This document shows positions 25,818 to 35,407 of a stretch of 64,000 nucleotides of DNA, one piece after another; position 1 is the stretch's first letter, and each line of letters opens with the position of its first letter. A model generated the notes under the pieces. It saw only the letters and a program-made list of their open reading frames with translations. It was not told the origin of the DNA and searched no databases. Source of the DNA: Chloroflexus sp. Y-396-1 (GTDB taxonomy: Bacteria > Chloroflexota > Chloroflexia > Chloroflexales > Chloroflexaceae); the NCBI RefSeq assembly GCF_000516515.1, contig NZ_KI911784.1, positions 4,564,633 to 4,628,632 on the forward strand. Direction: 5' to 3'. A program made the position numbers and the translations under genes.

Positions 25818-28800
25818 CTACGCTATGCTACCTTGTACTTCAACAATAACGCCCCCACCGACACGATTCCTGATCGTAGCTCTGGCGCCAATTCGCTTGG
25901 CCCATTCTTTAATGCTGTGAATACCGTATCCATTCTCAGGATGATCAAGACTCTTATCAGTGGGAAGCCCTTTTCCATTATCAGCAATGCAAAGCACGAA
26001 AGTTGTCTGCTCGATCTTGAGGGTAATCTCGACACGTTCATCTGGCGAATTGGTAAATCCCGCGTGTTTGGCAATGTTTGCAAGTGCTTCCCGACAAATA
26101 CGAAAGAGAATTGCTAACACCTCCGGCGATATACTCATATGATTTGGCAAACGCTTATGAATTTGTACCTGATCACCGATCCGCTCTCTCACAAGTTCAA
26201 TATATTCTTCCAGCGCATCAGCGAATGATTGCTCGAGATTCATTCTCCCGCGTAAGTCATCCTGAACACGGTGCAGTTCTTGATAGATATATTTTGTCGC
26301 TCGGTTGATTGATTGTAGTTTTTCTTTCAGTTGATCAACAGTATCGCTCGATTGACGAATAAGTTTATTTATGCGAAAGATAACCGTTCCCTGCAAGAGG
26401 TTTGCTAAGTCATGAACATCCATACCCAACTGCTCACGAATGCTGCGGCGCAGGTTGATGACGCTGAGGCTGTGTACAAGCTGGTAACAAAAGAGCGTAA
26501 GGAGTTCTTCAGACGACTCTGGAAACCCACTTTCATCCCAATAATTCTCTAGCAAAACGACACCACGTGTATGTTGCTGCTGGTCGCTCATGAAAGCGGC
26601 TAAGAGTGAGCGACTACGACCACTGAGTAGATGATAAAAATCATCATCAGATAATCCACAATTGTCATAATACTGGCTTAGTGCTTCACCGCTCAACCGT
26701 ACAACTTTATTGCTAGCAGAAATACTCTTGGCAAGTTCACTGTAACCATCAGAAAGCTCCTGACGTAACGATGAACTGATGAAGTCAAATGTCTCTACCG
26801 CCGGTGCGTGGGTGATAAAGATTGCACAGTGTTCACAGGAAAAGAGCTGAATACCCAGTTGAACATACGTATCAATAAGCGCCTGTTCATCGTTAATCCC
26901 GATAATGTCGGTGCTACTCTTAAGCAAACGACGCAAATTCTCTTGCTGTCGCTCTTGGGCTTCAACAAGACGAGCATTATCAATCGCAGATGCAGCCGCA
27001 CTTGCCAGAAGTGTGCCAATAATGGTATCACTAAACCGATAGAAATTGACAACACGACTGTTGAGCGCAATCATCCCAATAGTTTTCTGCCGATAGATCA
27101 TCGGGATGTACAAAATGCTCCGAATATCATTACTCTGATAGCGATCAGCTTCAGCCTTCAAATGGGGGTAGTCTTGCCAGACATCGGCAACAGTTAACGG
27201 TGCTCCCTCCGATATAACATAAAAATTTGGAAAACGCTGATCGTTAACGTCAAATGAGATCAATGCAAGAGCATCTGGATCAGCGAATCCATCGTGTGCT
27301 ACAATTTTGAGGTAATTGTCGTAACGTAGTTGGATAGAAGCACTATCATAGCCGATCAACTCACGTAACGCGGTCAAAACATTCTTATAAACACCTTCAA
27401 CACCATGGCTAATATGTTCATTAATCCGCTGAATGTAGTCACGTAGCTGCTCATCCTGCTCTCGGCGCCAAAACGTTTCGGCCGCCAATGCTGCATGCGT
27501 GGCGAGGGCGGTAAACCGACGCTTTTCCTCTTCGCTGAAGGTGTGTGGTGTCGGGTAATCAAGCGAAAGTGTGCCGACAATACCCAATTGACCGATTAAT
27601 GGGGCGACCATCATGGCGCCGATTGCGACCTTTCCGGCAACAAAGTCTGCATCCTGGCTGGTATCCGGTACAACCTGGATGCGTTCTTCCCGCAGTGCAC
27701 GGCTAGCAACCCCTGCTAATGCAATTGGTTGGGAACCATAGTCGAACCCCCGCCGGTGACGGGCACAGATATATTCCAGTGTTCGATTTGAGCGGTTTAA
27801 ACGCCGAATTTCACATTTACTCGCCTCGGGAAAAGCTGCCATCGCCTCTTCAGTAATTGTTTCAAAAACGTTGCGCTTTGTGGTACTGGCGGCATAGATG
27901 CGGTAGAAACGCTGCGTCTCGGCCAGTTGCTGCTCTTTCTCACGGCTCAACTGACGATACTCGATAGCGCGGGCTAGGCGCTCGGCGATCATTCGCAGAT
28001 CAATTTCGTCTGCGCTGTGAAAGCCGTGCGGATCCAAGCGGGGTGTGTTGTGATCCAGTAAACGATTGACGAGACGAATCACACCAATGACGTGACGGCG
28101 CCCGTTGATAGGCACAGCTAGCAGATGGCGTACCTCCCCGCTGGGTAATGCCTGGCGATACCTGGCAACGTTGGTTTGGAGCACTTCTGGCTTCTCGTCA
28201 AGATTGTTGACACGAACAGAACGGCCAAAGCGTAGATAAGGGGTAGTGATGATCGTGAGACCGGTGACTCCCTGGCCTGGTTCATAGCTCTCGGTAAAGG
28301 GAAGTTCAGGGCCATCATCGAGTGCGCGTTCTAGTCTGCCCTCTCTGAACCAGAATATAGCTGCGGTTTCGGCGCGAAATTGCTCACGGATCGACTGTAA
28401 CAGTCGCCTGAGTGCATCGTTGAAATGAGCTTCATCGTTGTCAACAATGGTATCGAGGAGGTGTTCATACAGTTCGAGTTGGATGGTACGAGGCGGGTCG
28501 AGGAACATCAGAATATGGTTATCTTCGGCAAGATGGTGTACCGTCACCTCGAACTCGTGCTTGCGCCCACTCGGTGCAAGCATCGTGTGGCGAAATGTTT
28601 TATGAACGGCACGCTCAGAAATCATACAGGCAGTGCAGTTTTCATCAATGCAGCCGAGGTATTGGTAACACGTCATACCAGGCGTTAATTTCCCGAAGTA
28701 CCGTTGTAGGCCGGCATTAACAAACTGGACTCGTCGTTCACGGTCAATAATGCAAATTCCAGAGCGATAGTGATCGAGAATCCGGGCGACTTCTGAGCGT

Positions 28801-29390
28801 TGATCGGCGAAAGCGCCAGGGTTTACACTCGTTCTTCGGGTAATAAAAAGAATACTCAACCCTAGTAAGTTGATAGTTAGTGGAATAAGTGGACCCAGTT
28901 CAGAATATTTGTATACGATCCAACCACTAAGTGTCGAAATAGATATTGTCAAGATGATAGAAATAGTTCGATATGGATTGTGTAAAAAGCGGATCGCACT
29001 CAGTATTGGAATCAGATAGAATGTCCATAATACCCCATCTGCCGATCCAAAATGAATAATGGCCAGACTAAGTAATACAGTCTCAATCAGATTTTGATAC
29101 AATTTAACCCATTGACTTTGCCAGAGTTGTGGTCGCCAGCTCCCACCAATCGCTGTTCCGATCTGAAAGACGTACATGAGTCCTATGACCAGGAAGCCAT
29201 TGAAATAGAGTTCAATATTTCCTCCAGCCCGAAACATTGCCCACCCTGTCAGACAGATCAGACCACCAAAGCGCAATAACCATATCCAGGCCAATGCTCC
29301 GCGTTCCTGTCCAATCCAGGCTCGCAGCTTACGAATAGCAAAGCGTGGATCATTGGGAAACAGGCTAATGATGCTCAAGAGTTCTCTCAT
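25818..29390 (-). CDS. Giant multi-GAF sensor histidine kinase (NarX-like core)
   Basis: About 1190 residues. The N-terminus has roughly five or six membrane helices (about 30-185). A PAS-like domain follows at about 200-290, with a Cys-containing stretch YLGCIDENCTAC that may hold a metal, heme or disulfide. Three to four GAF-like domains then follow (about 320-460, 500-640, 660-800, 830-960). The HisKA_3-type dimerisation helix has His at about 993 in MDVHDLANLLQG, and HATPase_c has EALANIAKHAG and DNGKGLPTD. The longest frame starts at a TTG (29462); ATG 29390 is more plausible but lacks a strong Shine-Dalgarno. It is followed by a NarL-type regulator and transcribed divergently from the CARF-HEPN gene. 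The signal is unknown; GAF domains commonly bind cyclic nucleotides, hemes or bilins. Confidence 0.88.
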   Translation of the reverse strand: MRELLSIISLFPNDPRFAIRKLRAWIGQERGALAWIWLLRFGGLICLTGWAMFRAGGNIELYFNGFLVIGLMYVFQIGTAIGGSWRPQLWQSQWVKLYQNLIETVLLSLAIIHFGSADGVLWTFYLIPILSAIRFLHNPYRTISIILTISISTLSGWIVYKYSELGPLIPLTINLLGLSILFITRRTSVNPGAFADQRSEVARILDHYRSGICIIDRERRVQFVNAGLQRYFGKLTPGMTCYQYLGCIDENCTACMISERAVHKTFRHTMLAPSGRKHEFEVTVHHLAEDNHILMFLDPPRTIQLELYEHLLDTIVDNDEAHFNDALRRLLQSIREQFRAETAAIFWFREGRLERALDDGPELPFTESYEPGQGVTGLTIITTPYLRFGRSVRVNNLDEKPEVLQTNVARYRQALPSGEVRHLLAVPINGRRHVIGVIRLVNRLLDHNTPRLDPHGFHSADEIDLRMIAERLARAIEYRQLSREKEQQLAETQRFYRIYAASTTKRNVFETITEEAMAAFPEASKCEIRRLNRSNRTLEYICARHRRGFDYGSQPIALAGVASRALREERIQVVPDTSQDADFVAGKVAIGAMMVAPLIGQLGIVGTLSLDYPTPHTFSEEEKRRFTALATHAALAAETFWRREQDEQLRDYIQRINEHISHGVEGVYKNVLTALRELIGYDSASIQLRYDNYLKIVAHDGFADPDALALISFDVNDQRFPNFYVISEGAPLTVADVWQDYPHLKAEADRYQSNDIRSILYIPMIYRQKTIGMIALNSRVVNFYRFSDTIIGTLLASAAASAIDNARLVEAQERQQENLRRLLKSSTDIIGINDEQALIDTYVQLGIQLFSCEHCAIFITHAPAVETFDFISSSLRQELSDGYSELAKSISASNKVVRLSGEALSQYYDNCGLSDDDFYHLLSGRSRSLLAAFMSDQQQHTRGVVLLENYWDESGFPESSEELLTLFCYQLVHSLSVINLRRSIREQLGMDVHDLANLLQGTVIFRINKLIRQSSDTVDQLKEKLQSINRATKYIYQELHRVQDDLRGRMNLEQSFADALEEYIELVRERIGDQVQIHKRLPNHMSISPEVLAILFRICREALANIAKHAGFTNSPDERVEITLKIEQTTFVLCIADNGKGLPTDKSLDHPENGYGIHSIKEWAKRIGARATIRNRVGGGVIVEVQGSIA

Positions 29391-29575
29391 GAGCGAGGCC
29401 CCTTTCGCGGAGAGCTGCAAATACTTCCAGTGTATTGTAGGCTCGATCGCCCTCGAAGCCAAGAGGCAAAGGAATCGTTCAGCACGCCTGGAAATGATCC
29501 GTTTGGTACAACAATCCAGTATCCTGATGAGTAACCGGATCGATGCTGAACCGTGAACAGGCTAGGAGCAGAGAT

Positions 29576-30916
29576 ATGGATTTCAGTGAACAATTACAAC
29601 GATTTCGCGAGCGGGTCGGTAATCGGAGAGCAGAGGCATTGATCCTCGCCGGGAGTCGTCAAGAGGATACGGCTGCGCTCCTGATCGGTGCGCTCCAACC
29701 GAATCGGGTTGCATTTTTACTTACTCCCGAAACGTATGATTTCTTAAGAAAGGTGGCTATAAAGCTAGGTCGGGAACCTGATCAGAGATGGATCTCGAGA
29801 ACAGCTCATTATACTGATGTTACTCAGGTATACCGTGAATTACGCGCTGTGATTGAAGAGTGGAGTGATCTCGACCGTGACCAGATTCTGGTTGACCTCA
29901 CTGCCGGTACCAAGCCGATGACGGTAGGACTAGCAAAGGCGGCTTACGTCCTTGGTCTCGGCGCCATCTACATCGAAAGTGATTATGAACAAAATCAGTT
30001 TGTGCCCGGCTCGCAACGGCTGATCGATCCATCCGATCCGTATGAAGTCTTCGGTGATCTGGAGGCTGCCCAGGCTAGACGCTTGTTTAACGCTCACGAT
30101 TATGTAAACTCTGAGCGGATTTATCGCGATCTGGCCCAACGGGTAAAAGAAAATAAAGGTTATGAGCAACTAGCCCTGTTAGCGCGGGCTTACGCACAAT
30201 GGGATACTTTCGATCTTGCGGCTGCTGCCGAGACGATGGCTCAACTCCTGGCTCAGTCATTGATCACCGAACTGCGGGTACAGCAACGTCTGCTAGAAGC
30301 CCAACGTGACGCGATCAATCATCTGCTCAGTACGATGCAGGCGATGAACAATTCTCATACGGCCTTGTCTACTCTCGCTAATTCTGATGCGATCTTACCG
30401 CTCCTTGGCTCACTTCACGCCAATGCACTGCGTCGTGAAGCACAACGACGATATGACACAGCCGCACTGTTACACTACCGTAGTCTGGAATTGATGAGCC
30501 AGCATCGCCTGGCAACGCATGGTGTATTGGCCGAACGTCCTGATCTTGATCGACTCAAACAACGGCAACCACAGCTTGAGAATGAATACCGCGCTGTTGA
30601 GCGATCATTGGGTTTTCGTGAACGAGGTCTGCAACCGAATCGTGATGGTCAATACAACCCTATCACTTTACTCAACGGTTATATGTTATTAAAAGCGCTT
30701 AGAGATCCACTTGTCCGGTCGATCAATCTAGCCGATATTCAAAACCGTGTGAGCGTGCGCAATAAGAGCATTCTGGCCCACGGCTTTCGTCAGATTACCG
30801 AAACAGAGTATCGTGATTTCGTTAGTGTGGTTGAGCAGGTACTTGATCAATTCTTCATCACTACCAAACATAGACGTGAGGATTGGGAAGAACAGTATCA
30901 ATTTGTCAAGTTGTAG
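29576..30916 (+). CDS. Cas02710-type CARF-HEPN protein (Csm6-like ribonuclease)
   Basis: About 446 residues. The N-terminal CARF-like Rossmann domain (1-170) has the diagnostic LVDLTAGTKPMTVGL at about 105-119, expected to bind cyclic oligoadenylate. A helical middle region follows. A C-terminal HEPN-like domain has RNKSILAHG, a RX6H motif with Arg395 and His402, the expected RNase site. This matches the TIGR02710/Cas02710 group. Such proteins are collateral RNases activated by type III CRISPR second messengers, but no CRISPR array or other cas gene is in this window. ATG 29576 follows AGGAG; an upstream ATG at 29543 has none. It is divergent from the GAF kinase, with 185 bases between start codons. 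Confidence 0.82.
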   Translation: MDFSEQLQRFRERVGNRRAEALILAGSRQEDTAALLIGALQPNRVAFLLTPETYDFLRKVAIKLGREPDQRWISRTAHYTDVTQVYRELRAVIEEWSDLDRDQILVDLTAGTKPMTVGLAKAAYVLGLGAIYIESDYEQNQFVPGSQRLIDPSDPYEVFGDLEAAQARRLFNAHDYVNSERIYRDLAQRVKENKGYEQLALLARAYAQWDTFDLAAAAETMAQLLAQSLITELRVQQRLLEAQRDAINHLLSTMQAMNNSHTALSTLANSDAILPLLGSLHANALRREAQRRYDTAALLHYRSLELMSQHRLATHGVLAERPDLDRLKQRQPQLENEYRAVERSLGFRERGLQPNRDGQYNPITLLNGYMLLKALRDPLVRSINLADIQNRVSVRNKSILAHGFRQITETEYRDFVSVVEQVLDQFFITTKHRREDWEEQYQFVKL

Positions 30917-31540
30917 AAGGTCTTAATCGGCCTGAAAGAAAAGTTTTGTTGTTAGCGATACTAACGAGAATTCCAGAGCGGTAGGGGCAGTCCAAAGCCG
31001 TACATATTGATAGGATGCGAAACCCAGGCCCACGCACTCGGGGAAGGTTGGTGGGCAACGCTGCGTCTCCACAACGTGATGGCCCTCACCTTCCCCCTCG
31101 CCCCCTTCCTCTCCCCCACAGGGAGAGGAAGGGGGAACCGTGGGACGCTGGAGCGAAAGAATGCTGGAAACCCCTCACGCAATGGTCACGCAGGTACGGT
31201 ACGTGCCCAATGAGAAATCCGGGTTTTTGATCAGGCTCTTTAATGGCGCGCATGATGGGTATCATCCATATTGTTTTCTGCAAATTTGCTCTCATAAGAA
31301 CGAAAGATGAAAAAAATACTGACAACCTCTTCCATCCTCACAGGCGCATCGAGAAGGTAAAATGCTGGCACTGCATCGTGTCTCAAGTTTTATCTCTGTA
31401 GTGATCACCTCGCATGCGCGTTAAGGTGTTAGCAGTACAGCCTACCTGAACAATCCACAAGGCAAAAAAATCTTTTCTCTCTGCACCAAAATCTTGTTAT
31501 ACTACTTAACATATATCCCCTCACCGGAAAGGAGCGAGGT
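30917..31540. repeat. Intergenic region with R1 repeat, inverted copy 2 (about 30985-31250)
   Basis: No gene is seen. The reverse complement of 31250-30985 matches the R1 copy at 7684: GAGCCTGATCAAAAACCCGG, then GCACGTACCGTACC, GCGTGAGGGGTTTCCAGC and the hairpin with CCCCTTCCTCTCCC and GGGAGAGGAAGGGGG arms (31101-31135). The remaining 31250-31540 has a weak promoter-like TGTTATACT near 31494-31502 ahead of the TolB-like gene. Confidence 0.6.
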
Positions 31541-32788
31541 ATGACGGCCCGGCGGATCTTACTGACGATCATAGGGTTGTTGAGCATAGTGATTCTCATC
31601 GGCAGTCTGAGCGCAGGCGTCATGGCTTTCCTGCTTATTACGAATCGCCCGGTTGATCAGAAACTACTGGTCGTTGGTCCAGGACAACGGCTAGCGATTG
31701 TTGATCGCCAGGGGAACGCACAGCTTCTGGCCGATGATCTCAGTGCAGAGTTGTTTCGCTATCCGGCACTGGCTCCTGATGGCAGTCGCGTTGCCTATAT
31801 CAGTCGGCGAGGCAATGTCAGTATCCTACAAGTTATTGATTTACGTAGGGGGACACGTACCGAATTGTATCGCTCAACAACCAATCCACCGCTCTATATG
31901 GTCTGGTCGCCCGACGGTCAGTATCTCTCGTTCTTGTCAAACCGTGGCACCGGTGGGTTAGGAATGCACATTGTGCCGACAGATGGCTCACACGAGGCTG
32001 AATTAGTGAGTGTTTCGCCAAGTTCGTTGTATCTAGCCTGGCAACCTGATAGCTCGTCGGTGTTGGTACATATCGGCGGCTCTATCTTCGAGGACGGGCG
32101 GGTTATCACGGTACAACCCGGTCGCAAACAACCGTTGTACGAAATTGACGATCCTGGATTCTTTCAGGTACCTGCCTGGAGTGTTGATGGCGAAAGTTTC
32201 TTTTATGTAGCGCAGCCGCCAATTGAAGGCCCACCGACGGTTGAAAAGGTTGAGAGCGTTTTGACCCGAGTCAAGGTTGGCGAAATGCAACCACAAGTGC
32301 TGGCACGTGAACCGATGGCAGCCATCATTTTCAGTCGTTCGCCGAAGAGTGATGAGATTGCGTATACCACGGTCGGACCCGAAGGTTTTGGCCCGCTGAA
32401 GCTGGTTACGCTCGATGGATCAGTTCGTACACTCTCGTCGGCTGATGATAACGTCGTTGCCTTTTTCTGGTCGCCAAACGGCGAACAGATTGCCTATCTT
32501 ACCCCTGCTGGCCGTTCGAGCAATGGTTCTCCGCAACTGCGCTGGCAGTTGGTTGGTCGTAACGGCGCTTCCTCGCGAACCTTAAACACATTTGTTCCTA
32601 GCCAGGAATTTCTCGCCCAGATTAACTTTTTCGATGCGTATGCCCTCTCCTTCAATCTATGGTCAAGCGATAGTCGTGCGCTGACGTATGGAGCAAATGA
32701 TGGCGTACACGTACTGGACATCAATCGGGGCATCGCTACCCGCCGTAGCGACGGGGTGTTGGGGATGTGGCTGCCACCGGATTCTTAG
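31541..32788 (+). CDS. Membrane-anchored TolB-like beta-propeller protein
   Basis: The 415-residue protein has an N-terminal signal anchor (8-34, IVILIGSLSAGVMAFLLI). About six WD40/PD40-like blades follow, with repeated motifs PALAPDGSRVAYISRRG, WSPDGQYLSFLSNRG, WQPDSSSVLVHI, WSVDGESFFYV and WSPNGEQIAYL. These are typical of TolB-type extracytoplasmic propellers, usually protein-interaction platforms. GGAAAGGAG precedes the ATG. No partner gene is adjacent, so its job is unknown. Confidence 0.85.
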   Translation: MTARRILLTIIGLLSIVILIGSLSAGVMAFLLITNRPVDQKLLVVGPGQRLAIVDRQGNAQLLADDLSAELFRYPALAPDGSRVAYISRRGNVSILQVIDLRRGTRTELYRSTTNPPLYMVWSPDGQYLSFLSNRGTGGLGMHIVPTDGSHEAELVSVSPSSLYLAWQPDSSSVLVHIGGSIFEDGRVITVQPGRKQPLYEIDDPGFFQVPAWSVDGESFFYVAQPPIEGPPTVEKVESVLTRVKVGEMQPQVLAREPMAAIIFSRSPKSDEIAYTTVGPEGFGPLKLVTLDGSVRTLSSADDNVVAFFWSPNGEQIAYLTPAGRSSNGSPQLRWQLVGRNGASSRTLNTFVPSQEFLAQINFFDAYALSFNLWSSDSRALTYGANDGVHVLDINRGIATRRSDGVLGMWLPPDS

Positions 32789-33430
32789 AGGATGATCAAA
32801 AACTCGGATTTTTCATTAGGAACGTACCGAACCCAGGCAACCGCTGCGTTGGGGGCCAACGTTCTATTCTATTCCGCCATCCGTCGCACATTCTCGCTGC
32901 CAAGCGAGCCGCCCTCACCCCCAGCCCCTCTCCCGCGCTGCGGGAGAGGGGTGGTCGTGGCCTCGGTATCCTCGGTATCGTTGACAGACGCAGGCGCAGG
33001 ATCGCTACAGCGGCGCGAACTTCCCCGCTTCCGCTCCCCGTGGCGGAGCGGAAGGGAGCGAGGGGAAAGGTGCGGGGGCATCATCCCCCCTTCCGCTCCC
33101 GCGCTGCGGGAGAGGAAGGGGGTTGGGGGGAAGATGAGGGCCACCAGGCGTGCTCGGCAGCACTGGCCCTGTAACCGTTGCCCCCCTGTTCCAGCGCGTC
33201 GCGGAGCCGCATACGGTACCCGCCATCGTTCCTCTGACCATGATAGCAATGTACCGTCCGTTCGTTCACCGTTCATCGCCCGTCACCCACGTCGGCATCA
33301 TACCCGCTCCGCCACCATCCGGGATTCGGCGCTACATGGTTGGCGTCATACCTATTGGCGCCCACGGCTGGTCACTGATCGAGCACTATCATCGGCGGTA
33401 TGACGTAGCATTGAACTGCGGATGGTGTTC
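32789..33430. repeat. R1 repeat, compound copy 3 with three GC-rich hairpins
   Basis: The left end (32789-32835) matches the R1 opening (GATCAAAAACTCGGATTTTT, then AACGTACCGAACCCAGGC). The right part (33090-33420) matches 7775-8020. Between them are three hairpins: about 32929-32953 (CCCCTCTCCC arms), 33028-33052 (CTTCCGCTCC and GGAGCGGAAG) and 33089-33123 (CCCCCTTCC and GGAAGGGGG arms). All frames across it are repeat shadows, so I call no gene. Confidence 0.6.
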
Positions 33431-33480
33431 CGACAAAGCTCTTAGAGCGCGGGCCGCTGGCCCGCGTCTTTGTGTCGGAA
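33428..33480. terminator. Nested inverted repeat, possible bidirectional terminator
   Basis: A perfect 8-bp stem CGCGGGCC (33448-33455) with GGCCCGCG (33459-33466) and a 3-base loop sits inside a second inverted repeat, TTCCGACAAAG (33428-33438) against CTTTGTGTCGGAA (33468-33480). It lies just after the stop of the J-domain gene (minus strand, 33528). Related hairpins occur at 51914-51930 and 52835-52852, each downstream of a gene. Confidence 0.45.
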
Positions 33481-33527
33481 TGGGTCTCGTTTTGGATTGT
33501 ATCTGCGTTGTCCACATTCATGCAACT

Positions 33528-34757
33528 TCAACGCAGTGCACGGATCACAAGATTACGAAACGTTGCCGTCGTTGGATTGCGTTCAGCTCGCACGATGAGA
33601 CCGTACCGCGGATCGGGTGGTGGTGAAACGACCGTTAGCACCTCTACGACCTGATCATTAATCTGTAAGGTTATCTTTTGGTTCTCAAGTCGCACACCAA
33701 GCCGATTAGAATCACGCAACTCAATCTGGTCTTCGATGAGCAGCTTGCGTTGACGATCATTTCGTTCATCGCAGCGATACAACCCCTGCACCGGATTGAC
33801 CAGAAAACTCAGGTAACGTTTCGGATCGTTGAATCGTAACATGAGACCAGCCCAATCGCCGGTAACCTGGACGTCTACCTCAACAACCATGTCGCTCCCA
33901 ATCGGCGAAGTTCGAAATGCCCAGATGTCGCCAAGACCGGCGTTGACCTGGATCAGATACCGGCCATTGTTAGCGCCGACACTCCAGCCGTTACCGCTGG
34001 TAGCCGGCCAATCGCTGTTAGCGCCGAAGTTAGCTTGGTAGACCACCGAACCACCAGCGACGACAGTTGGTAATGATACTGCGGTGGGTGATGGCACTAC
34101 CGTCGGTAATGGCGCTGCCGTCGGTGATGGTGCGACGGTAGGTGATGGCGCTGCCGTCGGTGATGGTGCGACGGTGGGTGATGGCGGAGTCGTTGGCTCT
34201 GCGATCGTCGTTGGAGTCATCGCTGGTGGATACCGTTGTGACGCTGTCGCGCTCTGCAACTGCCGCCAACCTAACCAGCCCAGTATACTTAGCCCAACAC
34301 CACTCGCCATTGCAACGAGCACGGTACGCCGTGAGATGGTGCGCGGGGTCACGACCGCAGGTCGCTGTTCTGCCTCAAGGGTCGCAATCAGCGTCGCACA
34401 ATCGCGGTACCAAGGATTGATGCGTTGCAATTCGCGTAGTGTAACTAACGCCTGTAATCGTCTACCGGCACTCAGATGCTCTTGCGCCTGTGCATACAGT
34501 TCGGCTTGATAATCACGCTGCGTTGGCGTGACCGGTACAGAAACTGAACGGCGGCGGCGGAGATTCTGGTACGCCTGGTTGATACGACGGGCACGACGGG
34601 CAGCATAGGCTTGCTGTTCAGGTGACGCACTCGCAAACCGATCAGGATGATAGATGCCAATCTGTTTTAGATAAGCCTGTTTTATCTCAGTCGGTGTTGC
34701 ACCGGGCTTAATACCCAAGATAGCGTAATCGTCAAGCTGTTCAAAATTGTCGTTCAC
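33528..34757 (-). CDS. J-domain membrane protein with concanavalin-like C-terminal domain
   Basis: About 409 residues with an unusual order. A J domain comes first (6-70; helix II QAYLKQIGIYHPDRF with His37-Pro38-Asp39). A cytoplasmic linker (75-145) and one membrane helix (about 150-172) follow. Then comes a Pro/Thr-rich stalk of SPTVAP/SPTAAP repeats (about 185-235). A C-terminal beta-sandwich (about 240-405) contains WSVGANNGRYLIQV, GDWAGLMLRFNDPKRYLSF and LGVRLENQKITLQINDQVV, resembling LamG/DUF1080 domains. The J domain should recruit a DnaK inside the cell while the sandwich lies outside. GTG 34757 is chosen because AAAGGGGG precedes it. Confidence 0.82.
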   Translation of the reverse strand: MNDNFEQLDDYAILGIKPGATPTEIKQAYLKQIGIYHPDRFASASPEQQAYAARRARRINQAYQNLRRRRSVSVPVTPTQRDYQAELYAQAQEHLSAGRRLQALVTLRELQRINPWYRDCATLIATLEAEQRPAVVTPRTISRRTVLVAMASGVGLSILGWLGWRQLQSATASQRYPPAMTPTTIAEPTTPPSPTVAPSPTAAPSPTVAPSPTAAPLPTVVPSPTAVSLPTVVAGGSVVYQANFGANSDWPATSGNGWSVGANNGRYLIQVNAGLGDIWAFRTSPIGSDMVVEVDVQVTGDWAGLMLRFNDPKRYLSFLVNPVQGLYRCDERNDRQRKLLIEDQIELRDSNRLGVRLENQKITLQINDQVVEVLTVVSPPPDPRYGLIVRAERNPTTATFRNLVIRALR

Positions 34758-34779
34758 GTAACCCCCTTTCACGCCCAAT

Positions 34780-34788
34780 ATTATAGCA
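34780..34788 (-). promoter_or_regulatory. Extended -10 promoter of the J-domain gene
   Basis: TGCTATAAT on the minus strand is a perfect extended -10 element 22 bases upstream of the GTG start. Confidence 0.55.
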
Positions 34789-34872
34789 AATCTGGTATGA
34801 TCTTCTCACATACGACACGCGGGTAGTCCCGGAATCTGCACCTACCGCGTATAACCGCATATAGAGGACGAT

Positions 34873-35277
34873 ATGCCGAACTACTGGTTACTCAAGACCG
34901 AACCAACCGTCTACAGTTTTGCCGATTTGCTTCGGGAAGGTCGCACAACATGGGATGGGGTGACCAACAATGTGGCGCTCAAACACATACGTGATATGCG
35001 CTGTGGTGATGAAGCATTGATCTATCACACCGGTAATGAGCGTCAGGCTGTTGGTCTTGCTCAGATCGTGAGCGATCCATACCCCGACCCAAAACAGAAA
35101 GATCCCCGGCTGATGGTCGTTGATGTCGTTCCGTTACGATGGTTAGCACGCCCCGTCACATTGCAGGCGATTAAGGCCGATCCTTTTTTTGCCGATTTCG
35201 CCCTAGTACGACAGGGGCGTCTCTCGGTGGTACCGGTCACCGCCGAACAATGGCAACGCCTGCTGGCAATGGAATAG
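34873..35277 (+). CDS. EVE-domain protein
   Basis: The 134-residue protein is a full-length single EVE (PUA-like) domain: NYWLLKTEPTVYSF, TTWDGVTNNVALKHIRDM and GDEALIYHTGNERQAVGLA are its hallmarks. EVE domains bind modified bases in DNA or RNA (for example N4/5-methyl or hydroxymethyl cytosine) and often accompany modification-dependent defence enzymes. None is adjacent here, so its role is open. GAGGA precedes the ATG. Confidence 0.92.
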   Translation: MPNYWLLKTEPTVYSFADLLREGRTTWDGVTNNVALKHIRDMRCGDEALIYHTGNERQAVGLAQIVSDPYPDPKQKDPRLMVVDVVPLRWLARPVTLQAIKADPFFADFALVRQGRLSVVPVTAEQWQRLLAME

Positions 35278-35407
35278 GGGCTAGCAGGTGTGCAAGAGGA
35301 GGAGGTATGGTATCGATCACCCAGTTCTGATGCTCGGATCGTATACGAGGAATGTCAGCGCATCGTGTCGAAATGACTGTGAGATGTTTGATCATCCTCA
35401 TTATTTC

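Noticed and set aside
32767-33626. Several overlapping frames of 130-200 codons in the R1 region
   Set aside because: They follow dispersed repeat and hairpin DNA on both strands and have no protein-like conservation.
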